Assembly: GCA_903927685.1 (NCBI GenBank)
Contig: CAIYOB010001092.1
Span: 1-25,737 of the forward strand
Reading direction: 5' to 3'
DNA length: 25,737 nt
DNA from: an uncultured Planctomycetaceae bacterium
GTDB lineage: Bacteria; Planctomycetota; Planctomycetia; Pirellulales; Pirellulaceae
The position numbers and the translations under genes are program-made. The notes beneath the pieces were generated by a model that was not told the origin of the DNA, searched no databases, and saw only the letters and a list, made by a program, of their open reading frames with translations. This document shows positions 16,728-23,926 of the stretch, piece after piece (within the stretch, counting starts at the first letter, position 1; each line of letters opens with the position of its first letter).

Positions 16728-16747
16728 TCTCGGGTGTGCTCCCGAGA
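16728..16747. other. Intercistronic hairpin tssA|tssB
   Basis: TCTCGGG (16728-16734) and CCCGAGA (16741-16747) form a perfect 7-bp stem with a 6-base loop. An AAAA run follows but no T-run, so it is not a plus-strand intrinsic terminator. It is probably an mRNA structure between two cistrons. Confidence 0.5.
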
Positions 16748-16795
16748 GAGAAAAGTGGTTGGTCATTGAGGTGGCATTCCAGAAAGGAGCGGCCA

Positions 16796-17311
16796 GTGGC
16801 AAAAGAGAGCAGTCAGAAATTTGTGGCGCGGAACCGCGCTCCACGGGTACAGATCGAGTACGACGTGGAGGTTTACGGGGCGCAGAAAAAGGTGCAGTTG
16901 CCTTTTGTGATGGGCGTCCTGGCAGATTTGTCCGGCAAGCCGGCCGAGCCGCTGCCTCCCGTGGCGGACCGCAAAATGCTGGAGATCGACGTCGATAACT
17001 TTGACGACCGCATGAAGGCCATGAAGCCGCGGGTGGCGTTCACGGTCCCGAACACGCTGACGGGCGAAGGCAATCTGGCGGTGGACATCACGTTTGAGAG
17101 CATGGAGGACTTCACGCCGGGCGCGATCGCCAGGCGAGTCGCCGGGCTCGACAAGTTGCTGGAGACGCGCCAGCAGTTGTCGAATCTGCTGACGTACATG
17201 GACGGCAAGTCGGGGGCGGAATCGTTGATGAGCCGCGTGTTGAAGGATCCGACGCTGCTGCAAGCTTTGGCGTCGGCCCCGAAGTCGGCAGAGCAGCCCC
17301 CCGCATCGTAA
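16796..17311 (+). CDS. tssB: Type VI secretion contractile sheath small subunit TssB (VipA)
   Basis: The 171-residue protein matches the TssB family: SQKFVARNRAPRVQIEYDVE near the N-terminus, PFVMGVLADLSG (about 38-49), LEIDVDNFDDRM, the VPNTLTGEGNLAVDITFESM strand and DFTPGAIARRV with LLETRQQLSNLL. With TssC it builds the sheath whose contraction drives the Hcp tube out. The start is a GTG at 16796, chosen because AAGGAG lies 6 bases upstream and this is where family similarity begins; a longer ATG-started frame from upstream has no family-like residues. TssC follows after 24 bp. In systems with TagJ, the first helix of TssB is reported to bind that protein, and a tagJ homologue is present here. 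Confidence 0.95.
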   Translation: MAKESSQKFVARNRAPRVQIEYDVEVYGAQKKVQLPFVMGVLADLSGKPAEPLPPVADRKMLEIDVDNFDDRMKAMKPRVAFTVPNTLTGEGNLAVDITFESMEDFTPGAIARRVAGLDKLLETRQQLSNLLTYMDGKSGAESLMSRVLKDPTLLQALASAPKSAEQPPAS

Positions 17312-17335
17312 CCCCAAGCGCAGGAGAATACGCCC

Positions 17336-18832
17336 ATGGCAGAAGCAGAAGCCCTTCAATCCCAGGCCGCGGCCGGCACCGTCGAAGTCAGCGAGTTCGC
17401 CTCGCTGTTGCAGCAGGAATTCAAGCCCAAAACGGATCGCGCCAAGGAGGCGGTCGAATCGGCCGTCCAGACGCTGGCGCAACAGGCGCTGGTCAACGCA
17501 ACGCTGGTCTCCGACGACGTCCTGAAGACCGTCGAGGCCATGATTGCCGAAATTGACCGCAAGATGTCGGAGCAGATGAATTTGGTTCTGCATCACGAGG
17601 ACTTCCAAAAGTTGGAAGGCGCGTGGCGCGGCTTGCACTATCTGGTGAACAACACCGAGACGGACGAGCTGCTCAAGATCCGGGTCATGAATATCTCCAA
17701 GACGGAGCTGGGTAAGACCCTGAAGAAATTCAAGGGCACGGCCTGGGATCAAAGCCCGCTGTTCAAGAAGATCTACGAGGAAGAATACGGCCAGTTCGGC
17801 GGCGAGCCGTTCGGCTGCCTGGTCGGCGATTACTATTTCGACCACAGCCCGCCGGACGTCGAGCTGTTGGGCATGTTGGGTCAGATTTCCGCGGCGGCCC
17901 ATACGCCCTTCATCTCGGGCGTGTCCCCGACGGTGATGAACATGGACTCGTGGCAGGAATTGGCCAATCCCCGCGATTTGACGAAGATCTTCCAGACGCC
18001 CGAGTACGCCGCCTGGCGGTCTCTGCGGGATTCGGATGACTCCCGCTATATCGGTTTGGCCCTGCCCCGCTACCTGTCCCGCTTGCCCTACGGAGCGCGC
18101 AGCAACCCCGTCAGCGATTTTGCCTTCGAGGAGGAGATCGAAGGTGCCCAGCACAACAAGTACACGTGGAGCAACGCCGCCTATGCGATGGCGACGAACA
18201 TCAACCGCTCGTTCAAGCTGTACGGGTGGTGCTCGCGGATTCGCGGGATCGAATCGGGCGGAGCTGTCGAGGGGCTGCCGTGCCATACCTTCCCGACGGA
18301 CGACGGCGGCGTGGATATGAAGTGCCCCACGGAGATCGCGATCAGCGACCGCCGCGAAGCGGAGCTGGCCAAGAACGGCTTCATGCCCCTGATCCACAAG
18401 AAGAACTCGGACTTTGCCGCGTTCATCGGCGCCCAGTCGCTGCAGAAGCCGGCCGAGTACGACGACGCCGACGCGACGGCCAACGCCAATCTGGCGGCCC
18501 GGTTGCCTTATCTGTTCGCCACCTGCCGGTTCGCCCATTACTTGAAGTGCATCGTGCGCGACAAGATCGGCTCGTTCAAGGAACGCGGCGACATGGAACG
18601 GTGGCTGAACGACTGGATCAAACAGTACGTGGACTTCAACCCCGAGTCGTCCGGGGAGCTCACCAAGGCCCGGAAACCGCTGTCGGCGGCCGAAGTCGTG
18701 GTCGAAGAAGTTGCCGGCAACCCGGGTTATTACACCTCCAAGTTCTTCCTGCGGCCGCATTACCAACTGGAAGGCTTGACCGTGTCGCTGCGGCTGGTCT
18801 CGAAACTGCCCTCGGCCAAAGGCGGCGGCTGA
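17336..18832 (+). CDS. tssC: Type VI secretion contractile sheath large subunit TssC (VipB)
   Basis: This 498-residue protein is full length for TssC. Clear family segments are LEGAWRGLHYLVNNTETDE (about 93-112), EEYGQFGGEPFGCLVGDYYF, SLRDSDDSRYIGLALPRYLS (229-248), GLPCHTFPTDDGG, and the C-terminal FFLRPHYQLEGLTVSLRLVSKLP. It assembles with TssB into the cytoplasmic contractile sheath. The N-terminal SEFASLLQQEFKP (about 19-31) is the region that ClpV recognises in VipB of Vibrio; here the match is general only. GGAG lies about 9 bases before the ATG. It is followed by a strong hairpin and then hcp. Confidence 0.97.
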   Translation: MAEAEALQSQAAAGTVEVSEFASLLQQEFKPKTDRAKEAVESAVQTLAQQALVNATLVSDDVLKTVEAMIAEIDRKMSEQMNLVLHHEDFQKLEGAWRGLHYLVNNTETDELLKIRVMNISKTELGKTLKKFKGTAWDQSPLFKKIYEEEYGQFGGEPFGCLVGDYYFDHSPPDVELLGMLGQISAAAHTPFISGVSPTVMNMDSWQELANPRDLTKIFQTPEYAAWRSLRDSDDSRYIGLALPRYLSRLPYGARSNPVSDFAFEEEIEGAQHNKYTWSNAAYAMATNINRSFKLYGWCSRIRGIESGGAVEGLPCHTFPTDDGGVDMKCPTEIAISDRREAELAKNGFMPLIHKKNSDFAAFIGAQSLQKPAEYDDADATANANLAARLPYLFATCRFAHYLKCIVRDKIGSFKERGDMERWLNDWIKQYVDFNPESSGELTKARKPLSAAEVVVEEVAGNPGYYTSKFFLRPHYQLEGLTVSLRLVSKLPSAKGGG

Positions 18833-18848
18833 GCCCGCTGTGCCTGGC

Positions 18849-18876
18849 GCGGCGCGGGGCCTGTCTCCCGCGCCGC
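18849..18876. other. Strong GC hairpin between tssC and hcp
   Basis: GCGGCGCGGG (18849-18858) and CCCGCGCCGC (18867-18876) form a perfect 10-bp, all G/C stem with an 8-base loop. It lies in the 98-bp gap just after the tssC stop. The downstream bases TTCGCTTTG do not form a proper T-run, so it would be a weak terminator at most. It may pause RNA polymerase or protect or delimit the hcp message. Confidence 0.6.
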
Positions 18877-18930
18877 TTCGCTTTGTCAAACTGACCGTTT
18901 CAATCGTTTCTCGTCGAAAGGAAGACTGCT

Positions 18931-19413
18931 ATGGCAATGGACATGTTCATCAAAATCGGGGCCCTCAAGGGAGAGTCGAGGGACAAAGTTCACAAGGACG
19001 AAATCGACGTGCTGGCTTGGAGCTGGGGGATGTCCAACAGCGGATCGGCTCACGTCGGAGGTGGAGCCGGCGCCGGCAAGGTCAATGTGCAGGATCTGTC
19101 GTTCACCAAGTACATCGACAAGTCGAGTCCGGACCTGATGCTGGCCTGCTGCAATGGCAAGCACTTTGACCAGGCGAGTCTGGTCGTCCGCAAGGCGGGC
19201 GAAACGCCCCTGGAGTACGTGCTGGTCACCATGACCGAAGTCATGATCACTGCCGTCAGCACGGGCGGCTCGGGCGGCGAGGACCGCCTGACGGAGAACG
19301 TGACGCTGAACTTTGCCAAAGTCAACGTCAAGTACAAGGAGCAGACGCCGACGGGAACGGTGGGAGCCACGCCGGAAATGACGTGGAATATCGCCGAGAA
19401 CGTCAAGGAGTAA
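18931..19413 (+). CDS. hcp: Type VI secretion tube protein Hcp (TssD)
   Basis: The 160-residue Hcp1-like protein carries the family start MDMFIKIGALKGESRD, the DEIDVLAWSWGMSNSG strand, a Gly-rich loop (about 41-50) running into the VQDLSFTKYIDKSSPDL strand and KAGETPLEYVLVTMTEVMIT. Hcp hexamers stack to form the inner tube and carry effectors. AAGGA lies 9 bases upstream of the ATG at 18931. It has no C-terminal effector extension, so it is a structural rather than an evolved Hcp. The gene is isolated from its neighbours by gaps of 98 and 204 bp, each containing a hairpin, while most other genes of the cluster are close-packed. Differential expression of this high-copy component is a reasonable inference. 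Confidence 0.96.
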   Translation: MAMDMFIKIGALKGESRDKVHKDEIDVLAWSWGMSNSGSAHVGGGAGAGKVNVQDLSFTKYIDKSSPDLMLACCNGKHFDQASLVVRKAGETPLEYVLVTMTEVMITAVSTGGSGGEDRLTENVTLNFAKVNVKYKEQTPTGTVGATPEMTWNIAENVKE

Positions 19414-19444
19414 GCGGCGGTCTCAAACGCCGTCAAGATTGCGC

Positions 19445-19537
19445 GGTGGCGTGCCTGGGGTCGAGTGCAGCGAGCCCCCAGTGGCGACAACGGGGGCTCG
19501 CTACGCCAACCTCGTGCCGTGCCCCGGGCACCCCACC
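19445..19537. repeat. Palindromic dispersed element, copy C (inside T6SS operon)
   Basis: This element has three nested stems. The inner stem is a perfect 11 bp (AGCGAGCCCCC at 19469-19479 with 19492-19502). The middle is 9 of 10 bp (GTGCCTGGGG 19451-19460 with CCCCGGGCAC 19522-19531). The outermost is GGTGG / CCACC (19445-19449 with 19533-19537). The left half shares GGGGTCGAGTGCAGCGAGCC (19457-19476) with copy A at 19 of 20 bases. The right half has diverged. It occupies much of the 204-bp hcp-tagJ gap. Confidence 0.8.
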
Positions 19538-19617
19538 CAGTTCTTGGGAGTCCGCGTTGGACAAGCGGCGAGAAACGACGCGAGCCGTGGCGTGTCCTCG
19601 GCAGAAGGAGCTTTGCG

Positions 19618-20415
19618 ATGACGGCTGAGGAACTACTTCGGCAAGGGCGGTTGAACGAGGCGTTGTCCGCACTGAAGGACCAGGTCCGCAAGGAGCCGGC
19701 TAACGCCAAGCTGCGGATCTTCCTGTTCCAGTTGCAGGCGATTCAAGGCGACTGGGAACGCGCGCTGACGCAGTTGAATACCGCCGCGGAACTGGATGCG
19801 TCGGCCCTGGCGATGGCCCAGATGTACCGCGAGGCGTTGCGCTGCGAGGCGTTACGGGCCGAGGTGTTCGCGGGCCGGCGGACCCCCTTGGTGTTCGGCG
19901 AACCGCCGCCCTGGCTGGGACTGCTGGTGGAGGCCCTCCGCCTGGCCGCGGCGGGCAGCCACGCCGCGGCCCAGCCGCTGCGCGACCAGGCTTTCGAGGC
20001 CGCGCCCGCGACGGCGGGCAGCATCGACGGCCAGGCGTTCGAGTGGCTGGCGGATGCAGACGTGCGTCTGGGTCCGGTGCTCGAGGCGGTCGTGAACGGC
20101 CGCTATTACTGGATTCCCGTGGCTCACATTCAGCGGATCGACATCGAGGCTCCGGCCGACCTGCGGGATCTGGTCTGGACGCCCGCGCACTTTACGTGGA
20201 CCAACGGCGGCCAGTGCGTCGGCGTCATTCCGACCCGGTATCCGGGTTCGGAACAGGTCGCCGATGAAGCGGTTCGCCTGGCTCGCAGAACCGATTGGGA
20301 AGAATGCTCGCCGGGAGTCTATCGGGGCTTGGGCCAGCGCATGTTGACCACCGACATCGGCGACCATCCGCTGCTGGAAGTGCGGGAGATCCGTTTGAAT
20401 GCGACGGCCCCCTAG
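19618..20415 (+). CDS. tagJ: Type VI secretion accessory protein TagJ (ImpE/SciE family)
   Basis: The 265-residue protein matches the ImpE family. It has an N-terminal TPR-like helical part (TAEELLRQGRLNEALSAL, KEPANAKLRIFLFQLQAIQG, 1-80) and the conserved C-terminal part FEWLADADVRLGPVLEAVVN, GRYYWIPVAHIQRIDIEAP, DLRDLVWTPA and PTRYPGSE. In Pseudomonas the homologue HsiE1 binds the sheath protein TssB and is thought to help ClpV-linked sheath turnover; it is present in only some T6SS classes. The start is the ATG at 19618, with AAGGAG exactly 7 bases upstream. The frame is open about 50 codons further upstream, but that part lies over repeat copy C and is not protein. tssE follows after 81 bp. 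Confidence 0.9.
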   Translation: MTAEELLRQGRLNEALSALKDQVRKEPANAKLRIFLFQLQAIQGDWERALTQLNTAAELDASALAMAQMYREALRCEALRAEVFAGRRTPLVFGEPPPWLGLLVEALRLAAAGSHAAAQPLRDQAFEAAPATAGSIDGQAFEWLADADVRLGPVLEAVVNGRYYWIPVAHIQRIDIEAPADLRDLVWTPAHFTWTNGGQCVGVIPTRYPGSEQVADEAVRLARRTDWEECSPGVYRGLGQRMLTTDIGDHPLLEVREIRLNATAP

Positions 20416-20418
20416 CGG

Positions 20419-20452
20419 CCTCCGCGACCGCGTCCCCGGTGCGGCGCGGAGG
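20419..20452. other. Intercistronic hairpin tagJ|tssE
   Basis: CCTCCGCG (20419-20426) pairs perfectly with CGCGGAGG (20445-20452). Inside the loop ACCG and CGGT (20427-20430 and 20437-20440) extend the stem, leaving a four-base bulge. No T-run follows. It begins a few bases after the tagJ stop. Confidence 0.5.
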
Positions 20453-20496
20453 GACTTTGGGGTCATCCACCGGGCCGCGGATTTGGGAGTCCAAGC

Positions 20497-21012
20497 ATGC
20501 CAGAACTGACCTTGCAAGAGCGTCTGCAGCCCTCGCTGTTGGATCGGCTGACCGACGACGATCCGCACAGCCGGCAGGAATCGCGCGGGGACCGCGTGAT
20601 TTCCATGCGTCAGCTGCGGGACAGCGTCTTGCGGGACTTGGGCTGGCTGATGAACACGTCCAATCTGACCAGCGTCCACGATTTGGCGTCCTTTCCCGAG
20701 GTCGCGGAATCCGTCCTGAACTACGGCGTGCCGGATTTGACCGGTCTGACCGTCAGCAGCGTGGACGTCGTCGAGTTGCAGCGGGCGATTCGCAAGGCGG
20801 TCATCCGCTTCGAGCCGCGTCTGTTGCCCCACACCGTACGGGTGCAAGTGGCCGCCTCGGACGAACACATGAGCCACAATGCACTCACGTTCCTGATCGA
20901 GGCCCAGCTGTGGGCCCAGCCGCTGCCCCTGCAAGTCTTCCTTAAGACGGAAATCGACCTGGAACTCGGCAGCGTCAAGGTCGTCGAACAAACCGCCCAG
21001 GAAACGTTCTGA
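20497..21012 (+). CDS. tssE: Type VI secretion baseplate protein TssE (gp25-like)
   Basis: The 171-residue protein is of the gp25/TssE family, the baseplate wedge part that starts sheath polymerisation. LTLQERLQPSLLDRLTDD at the start, MRQLRDSVLRDLGWLMNTSN (37-56), SVLNYGVPDLTGL and the conserved FEPRL motif (E106-P-R) in AIRKAVIRFEPRLLPHTVRV are visible. GGGAG lies about 7 bases upstream of the ATG at 20497. Its TGA stop shares one base with the tssF ATG, so translation of the two is probably coupled. It is slightly longer than many TssE proteins. Confidence 0.93.
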   Translation: MPELTLQERLQPSLLDRLTDDDPHSRQESRGDRVISMRQLRDSVLRDLGWLMNTSNLTSVHDLASFPEVAESVLNYGVPDLTGLTVSSVDVVELQRAIRKAVIRFEPRLLPHTVRVQVAASDEHMSHNALTFLIEAQLWAQPLPLQVFLKTEIDLELGSVKVVEQTAQETF

Positions 21013-22889
21013 TGGACCCGCGCCTGTTGGGACTGTACAACCGGGAATTGCAGCATCTTCGCGAGGTCGGCGGCGAGTTCGCCGCGGCGTTTCCCAAGAT
21101 CGCCGGCCGGCTGGGCCTGGACGGTTTCGAATGCGCCGATCCGTACGTCGAGCGGTTATTGGAAGGGTTCGCCTTCCTGGCGGCCCGCGTCCAACTGAAG
21201 ATCGAGGCCGAGTTCCCGCGATTCACCCAGCACCTGCTGGAAATTGTGTACCCGCACTACTTGGCGCCCACGCCCTCGATGGCCGTCGTTCAGCTGCAAC
21301 CGGACCTGCGCGAAGGCTCGCTGGCCGATGGCTTTCCGGTTCCCCGGGACACGGCACTGCGCAGCTTGCTGGGCAAGGACGAGCAGACGGCGTGCGAATA
21401 CCGCACGGCACACGACGTCCGCCTGTGGCCGTTGGAGTTGGCCGAAGCCGAGTATTTTTCCCGCGACGTGGCGACGCTGCAGCTGCCGCGGCTGGCTCAG
21501 GTCCGCGCCGGGATCCGCTGGCGGCTGCGGACCACCGCGGGATTGAAATTCAAGCAGCTGTCGCTGGATCGCCTGCCGCTGTTCCTGCGCGGGACGGGCG
21601 AGCGGCCGATGCACCTGTACGAACAACTGCTTGGCAACGCGGTCGCCGTCGTGGTGCGGCCCGCGCAGCGCGACCCGCCGTGGAGCGACGTCCTGGACAA
21701 GTCGCACATCGCCCGCCCGGGCTTCGAGGACCACGAAGCCCTGCTGCCGTGCGGACCGCGTTCCTTCCAGGGATACCGCCTGTTGCAAGAGTATTTCGCC
21801 TTGCCCCAGCGGTTCCAATTCGTCGAGTTCCGTGGGCTCGGCCCCAGCCTGCGCCGCTGTGAGGGCAGCGAGCTGGAGATCGTCGTGCTGCTCAATCGCA
21901 ACGACAAGTTCCTGGAGAACTCGATCGATGCGGAGGACTTTGCCCTGTTCTGCACTCCGGCGATCAACCTGTTTCCCAAGCGTGCGGATCGCATTCACCT
22001 GACGGACCGCGCGGCGGAACACCAGGTCGTCCCCGACCGCACGCGGCCCCTGGATTTTGAGGTCCACCAGGTGACGTCGGTCACCGGGTACGGGTCCGGC
22101 GACGAGGGCCAACAGGAGTTTCGGCCGTTCTACGCCGCCGCGGAGCTGACGAACCGCCGGGATCGCGGCGCGTATTTCACCGTCCGCCGCGAGCCGCGGG
22201 TGCTGTCCACCAAGCAGCGGCGGGTGGGACCGCGGACCAGCTATGTCGGAGGCGAGGTCTTCGTGGCCCTGGTCGACGGCAACGAGGCCCCCTACCGGCA
22301 CGATCTCCGCCAGTTGGGTCTGACGACGCTGTGCACCAACCGCGATTTGCCGCTGATGATGCCGGTGGGCAAGGCGAACACGGATTTCACGCTGGAGATC
22401 AGCGCGCCGGTAGTCTCCGTGCGCTGCTTGTCGGGCCCGACCAAACCGCGGCCGTCGCCGATGTTCGGCGCGGGCGACAACGTCTGGCGGCTGATCAATC
22501 ACCTGTCGCTGAACTACCTGTCGCTGACGGACAGCGGCGAAGGGCAGGGGGCCGAGGCGCTCCGCGAACTGCTGTGGCTGTACGGCGACGGCAGCGAGCC
22601 GGCCGTGGCGCGGCAAATCGACGGCGTCCGCTCCGTCACCTCGACCCCGGTGATCCGCCCCGTGCCCACGGACGGTCCCATGACGTTCGCCCGTGGCGTC
22701 CAGGTTACCGTGACGTGCGACGAGGAAGCGTTCGAGGGCAGCGGCGTGTTCCTGCTGGGCGCCGTCCTGGAACGATTTTTTGCCCGGTACGTGTCCCTCA
22801 ATTCTTTTGCGGAGACCGCCGTGCGGTCGGTCGGCCGCGGCGAGATTATGCGATGGCCGCTGAGGATCGGACGCCGGCACCTGCTGTAG
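21012..22889 (+). CDS. tssF: Type VI secretion baseplate protein TssF (VasA/ImpG)
   Basis: The 625-residue protein opens with the hallmark TssF N-terminus (LLGLYNRELQHLREVGGEFA, then FPKIAGRL, DPYVERLLEGFAFLAARVQ, IEAEFPRFTQHLLEIVYPHY). Later conserved parts include INLFPKRADRI (about 318-328), DRTRPLDFEVHQVTSVTGY and GDNVWRLINHLSLNYLSL. TssF forms the trimeric core of the baseplate with TssG and TssK. It starts on the base overlapping the tssE stop and overlaps tssG by 37 bases. No truncation or missing segment is seen. Confidence 0.96.
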   Translation: MDPRLLGLYNRELQHLREVGGEFAAAFPKIAGRLGLDGFECADPYVERLLEGFAFLAARVQLKIEAEFPRFTQHLLEIVYPHYLAPTPSMAVVQLQPDLREGSLADGFPVPRDTALRSLLGKDEQTACEYRTAHDVRLWPLELAEAEYFSRDVATLQLPRLAQVRAGIRWRLRTTAGLKFKQLSLDRLPLFLRGTGERPMHLYEQLLGNAVAVVVRPAQRDPPWSDVLDKSHIARPGFEDHEALLPCGPRSFQGYRLLQEYFALPQRFQFVEFRGLGPSLRRCEGSELEIVVLLNRNDKFLENSIDAEDFALFCTPAINLFPKRADRIHLTDRAAEHQVVPDRTRPLDFEVHQVTSVTGYGSGDEGQQEFRPFYAAAELTNRRDRGAYFTVRREPRVLSTKQRRVGPRTSYVGGEVFVALVDGNEAPYRHDLRQLGLTTLCTNRDLPLMMPVGKANTDFTLEISAPVVSVRCLSGPTKPRPSPMFGAGDNVWRLINHLSLNYLSLTDSGEGQGAEALRELLWLYGDGSEPAVARQIDGVRSVTSTPVIRPVPTDGPMTFARGVQVTVTCDEEAFEGSGVFLLGAVLERFFARYVSLNSFAETAVRSVGRGEIMRWPLRIGRRHLL

Positions 22890-23926
22890 AACTGTTCGAC
22901 CAGCTCGTGCACGCGCCGCATGAATTCGACTTTTTCCAGCTGCTACGGCGGCTGGAATGCCTGTATCGCGAGCAACCGCGTCTGGCTCGCTCGCCGCGAC
23001 CCGCGGAGGATCCCGTGCGGTTGGGGCAGACGCCGTCGCTGGCGTTTGCGCCGCGCACGGTGTCGGCCTTCGAGCCGGCCGCCGGCGGCGCGCCGCCGCG
23101 CGTCGAAGTGCTGTTCTTTGGCTTGTTCGGACCCAATGGGCCACTGCCGATTCACCTGACGGAATACGTATACGACCGCCTGCACAATGCCGGCGACGCG
23201 ACGCTGGCTCGATTCGCCGACGTATTTCATCATCGGCTGTTGTCCCTGTTTTACCGCGCCTGGGCGGATGCCCAGCCGTGCGTGCATTACGAGCGTGAGG
23301 AGGACGACGAGTTCTACAAGTACGTGGGGGCTCTGTTCGGCATGGGCCTGCCCGCCTATCGCAGTCGCGACGCCGTGCCGGACGACGCCAAACGCTTTTA
23401 CGCGGGCTGGCTCGCCGCCCAGACCCACAGCGCGGATGGTCTGGAGGCGATCCTGGGCGATTTCTTCCACTTGCCGGTCCGGATCGAAGAGTTCGTCGGC
23501 GAGTGGATCGAGATTCCGGATGGCTGCCGGTTTGTCCTGGGGACCATCCCGGACACCGGCTCGCTGGGAGCCTCGGCGCCCATCGGCACGCAAGTCTGGA
23601 CCTGTCAGCAAAAGTTCCGGATTGTGCTCGGGCCGCTGCGATACGAACAGTACCAGCGGTTCCTTCCCGGCGGCGCCAGTCTGCCGCGTCTGGCGGACTT
23701 GGTCCGCAACTACGTGGGCGACGAATTCGCCTGGGACGTCCAGCTCATTCTCGAAAGGGACGAAGTCCCGCCCGGGCTCCTGGGCGGCTTGGGAAACCTC
23801 GGTTGGACCACCTGGCTGGACCAGGAATCCCGGACGGACGACGCCCGGGACCTGATTTTGGAACGAGAACCGCAAGACGCCGAGTTCGGCACATCACCTG
23901 ACGGAGGACCTCATGGCCGGAATTAG
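22853..23926 (+). CDS. tssG: Type VI secretion baseplate protein TssG (VasB/ImpH)
   Basis: The 357-residue protein has the TssG pattern. It begins with VELFDQLVHAPHEFDFFQLLRRLE (about 12-35), then VRLGQTPSLAFAP, VEVLFFGLFGPNGPLPIHLTEYVYDRL, a histidine-rich FHHRLLSLFYRAWADAQP, FYAGWLAAQTHSADGLEAIL and FHLPVRIEEFVGEW. It pairs with TssF in the baseplate wedge. I chose the ATG at 22853, inside the end of tssF, because residues before it in the open frame are tssF read in another frame and do not look like TssG. The 37-base overlap with tssF and the 14-base overlap with clpV point to translational coupling. Length is normal for the family. Confidence 0.93.
   Translation: MAAEDRTPAPAVELFDQLVHAPHEFDFFQLLRRLECLYREQPRLARSPRPAEDPVRLGQTPSLAFAPRTVSAFEPAAGGAPPRVEVLFFGLFGPNGPLPIHLTEYVYDRLHNAGDATLARFADVFHHRLLSLFYRAWADAQPCVHYEREEDDEFYKYVGALFGMGLPAYRSRDAVPDDAKRFYAGWLAAQTHSADGLEAILGDFFHLPVRIEEFVGEWIEIPDGCRFVLGTIPDTGSLGASAPIGTQVWTCQQKFRIVLGPLRYEQYQRFLPGGASLPRLADLVRNYVGDEFAWDVQLILERDEVPPGLLGGLGNLGWTTWLDQESRTDDARDLILEREPQDAEFGTSPDGGPHGRN

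Noticed and set aside
16763..18889. 708-codon minus-strand frame opposite tssB and tssC
   Set aside because: It covers two strongly conserved genes and their junction in antisense; it is a GC-driven shadow.
19465..19617. Upstream extension of tagJ
   Set aside because: It translates repeat copy C; the ATG at 19618 has AAGGAG at ideal spacing and begins the ImpE-family similarity.
21156..23144. 662-codon minus-strand frame opposite tssF and tssG
   Set aside because: Same reason: antisense of well-recognised genes, with Arg/Gln/Ala-rich composition.
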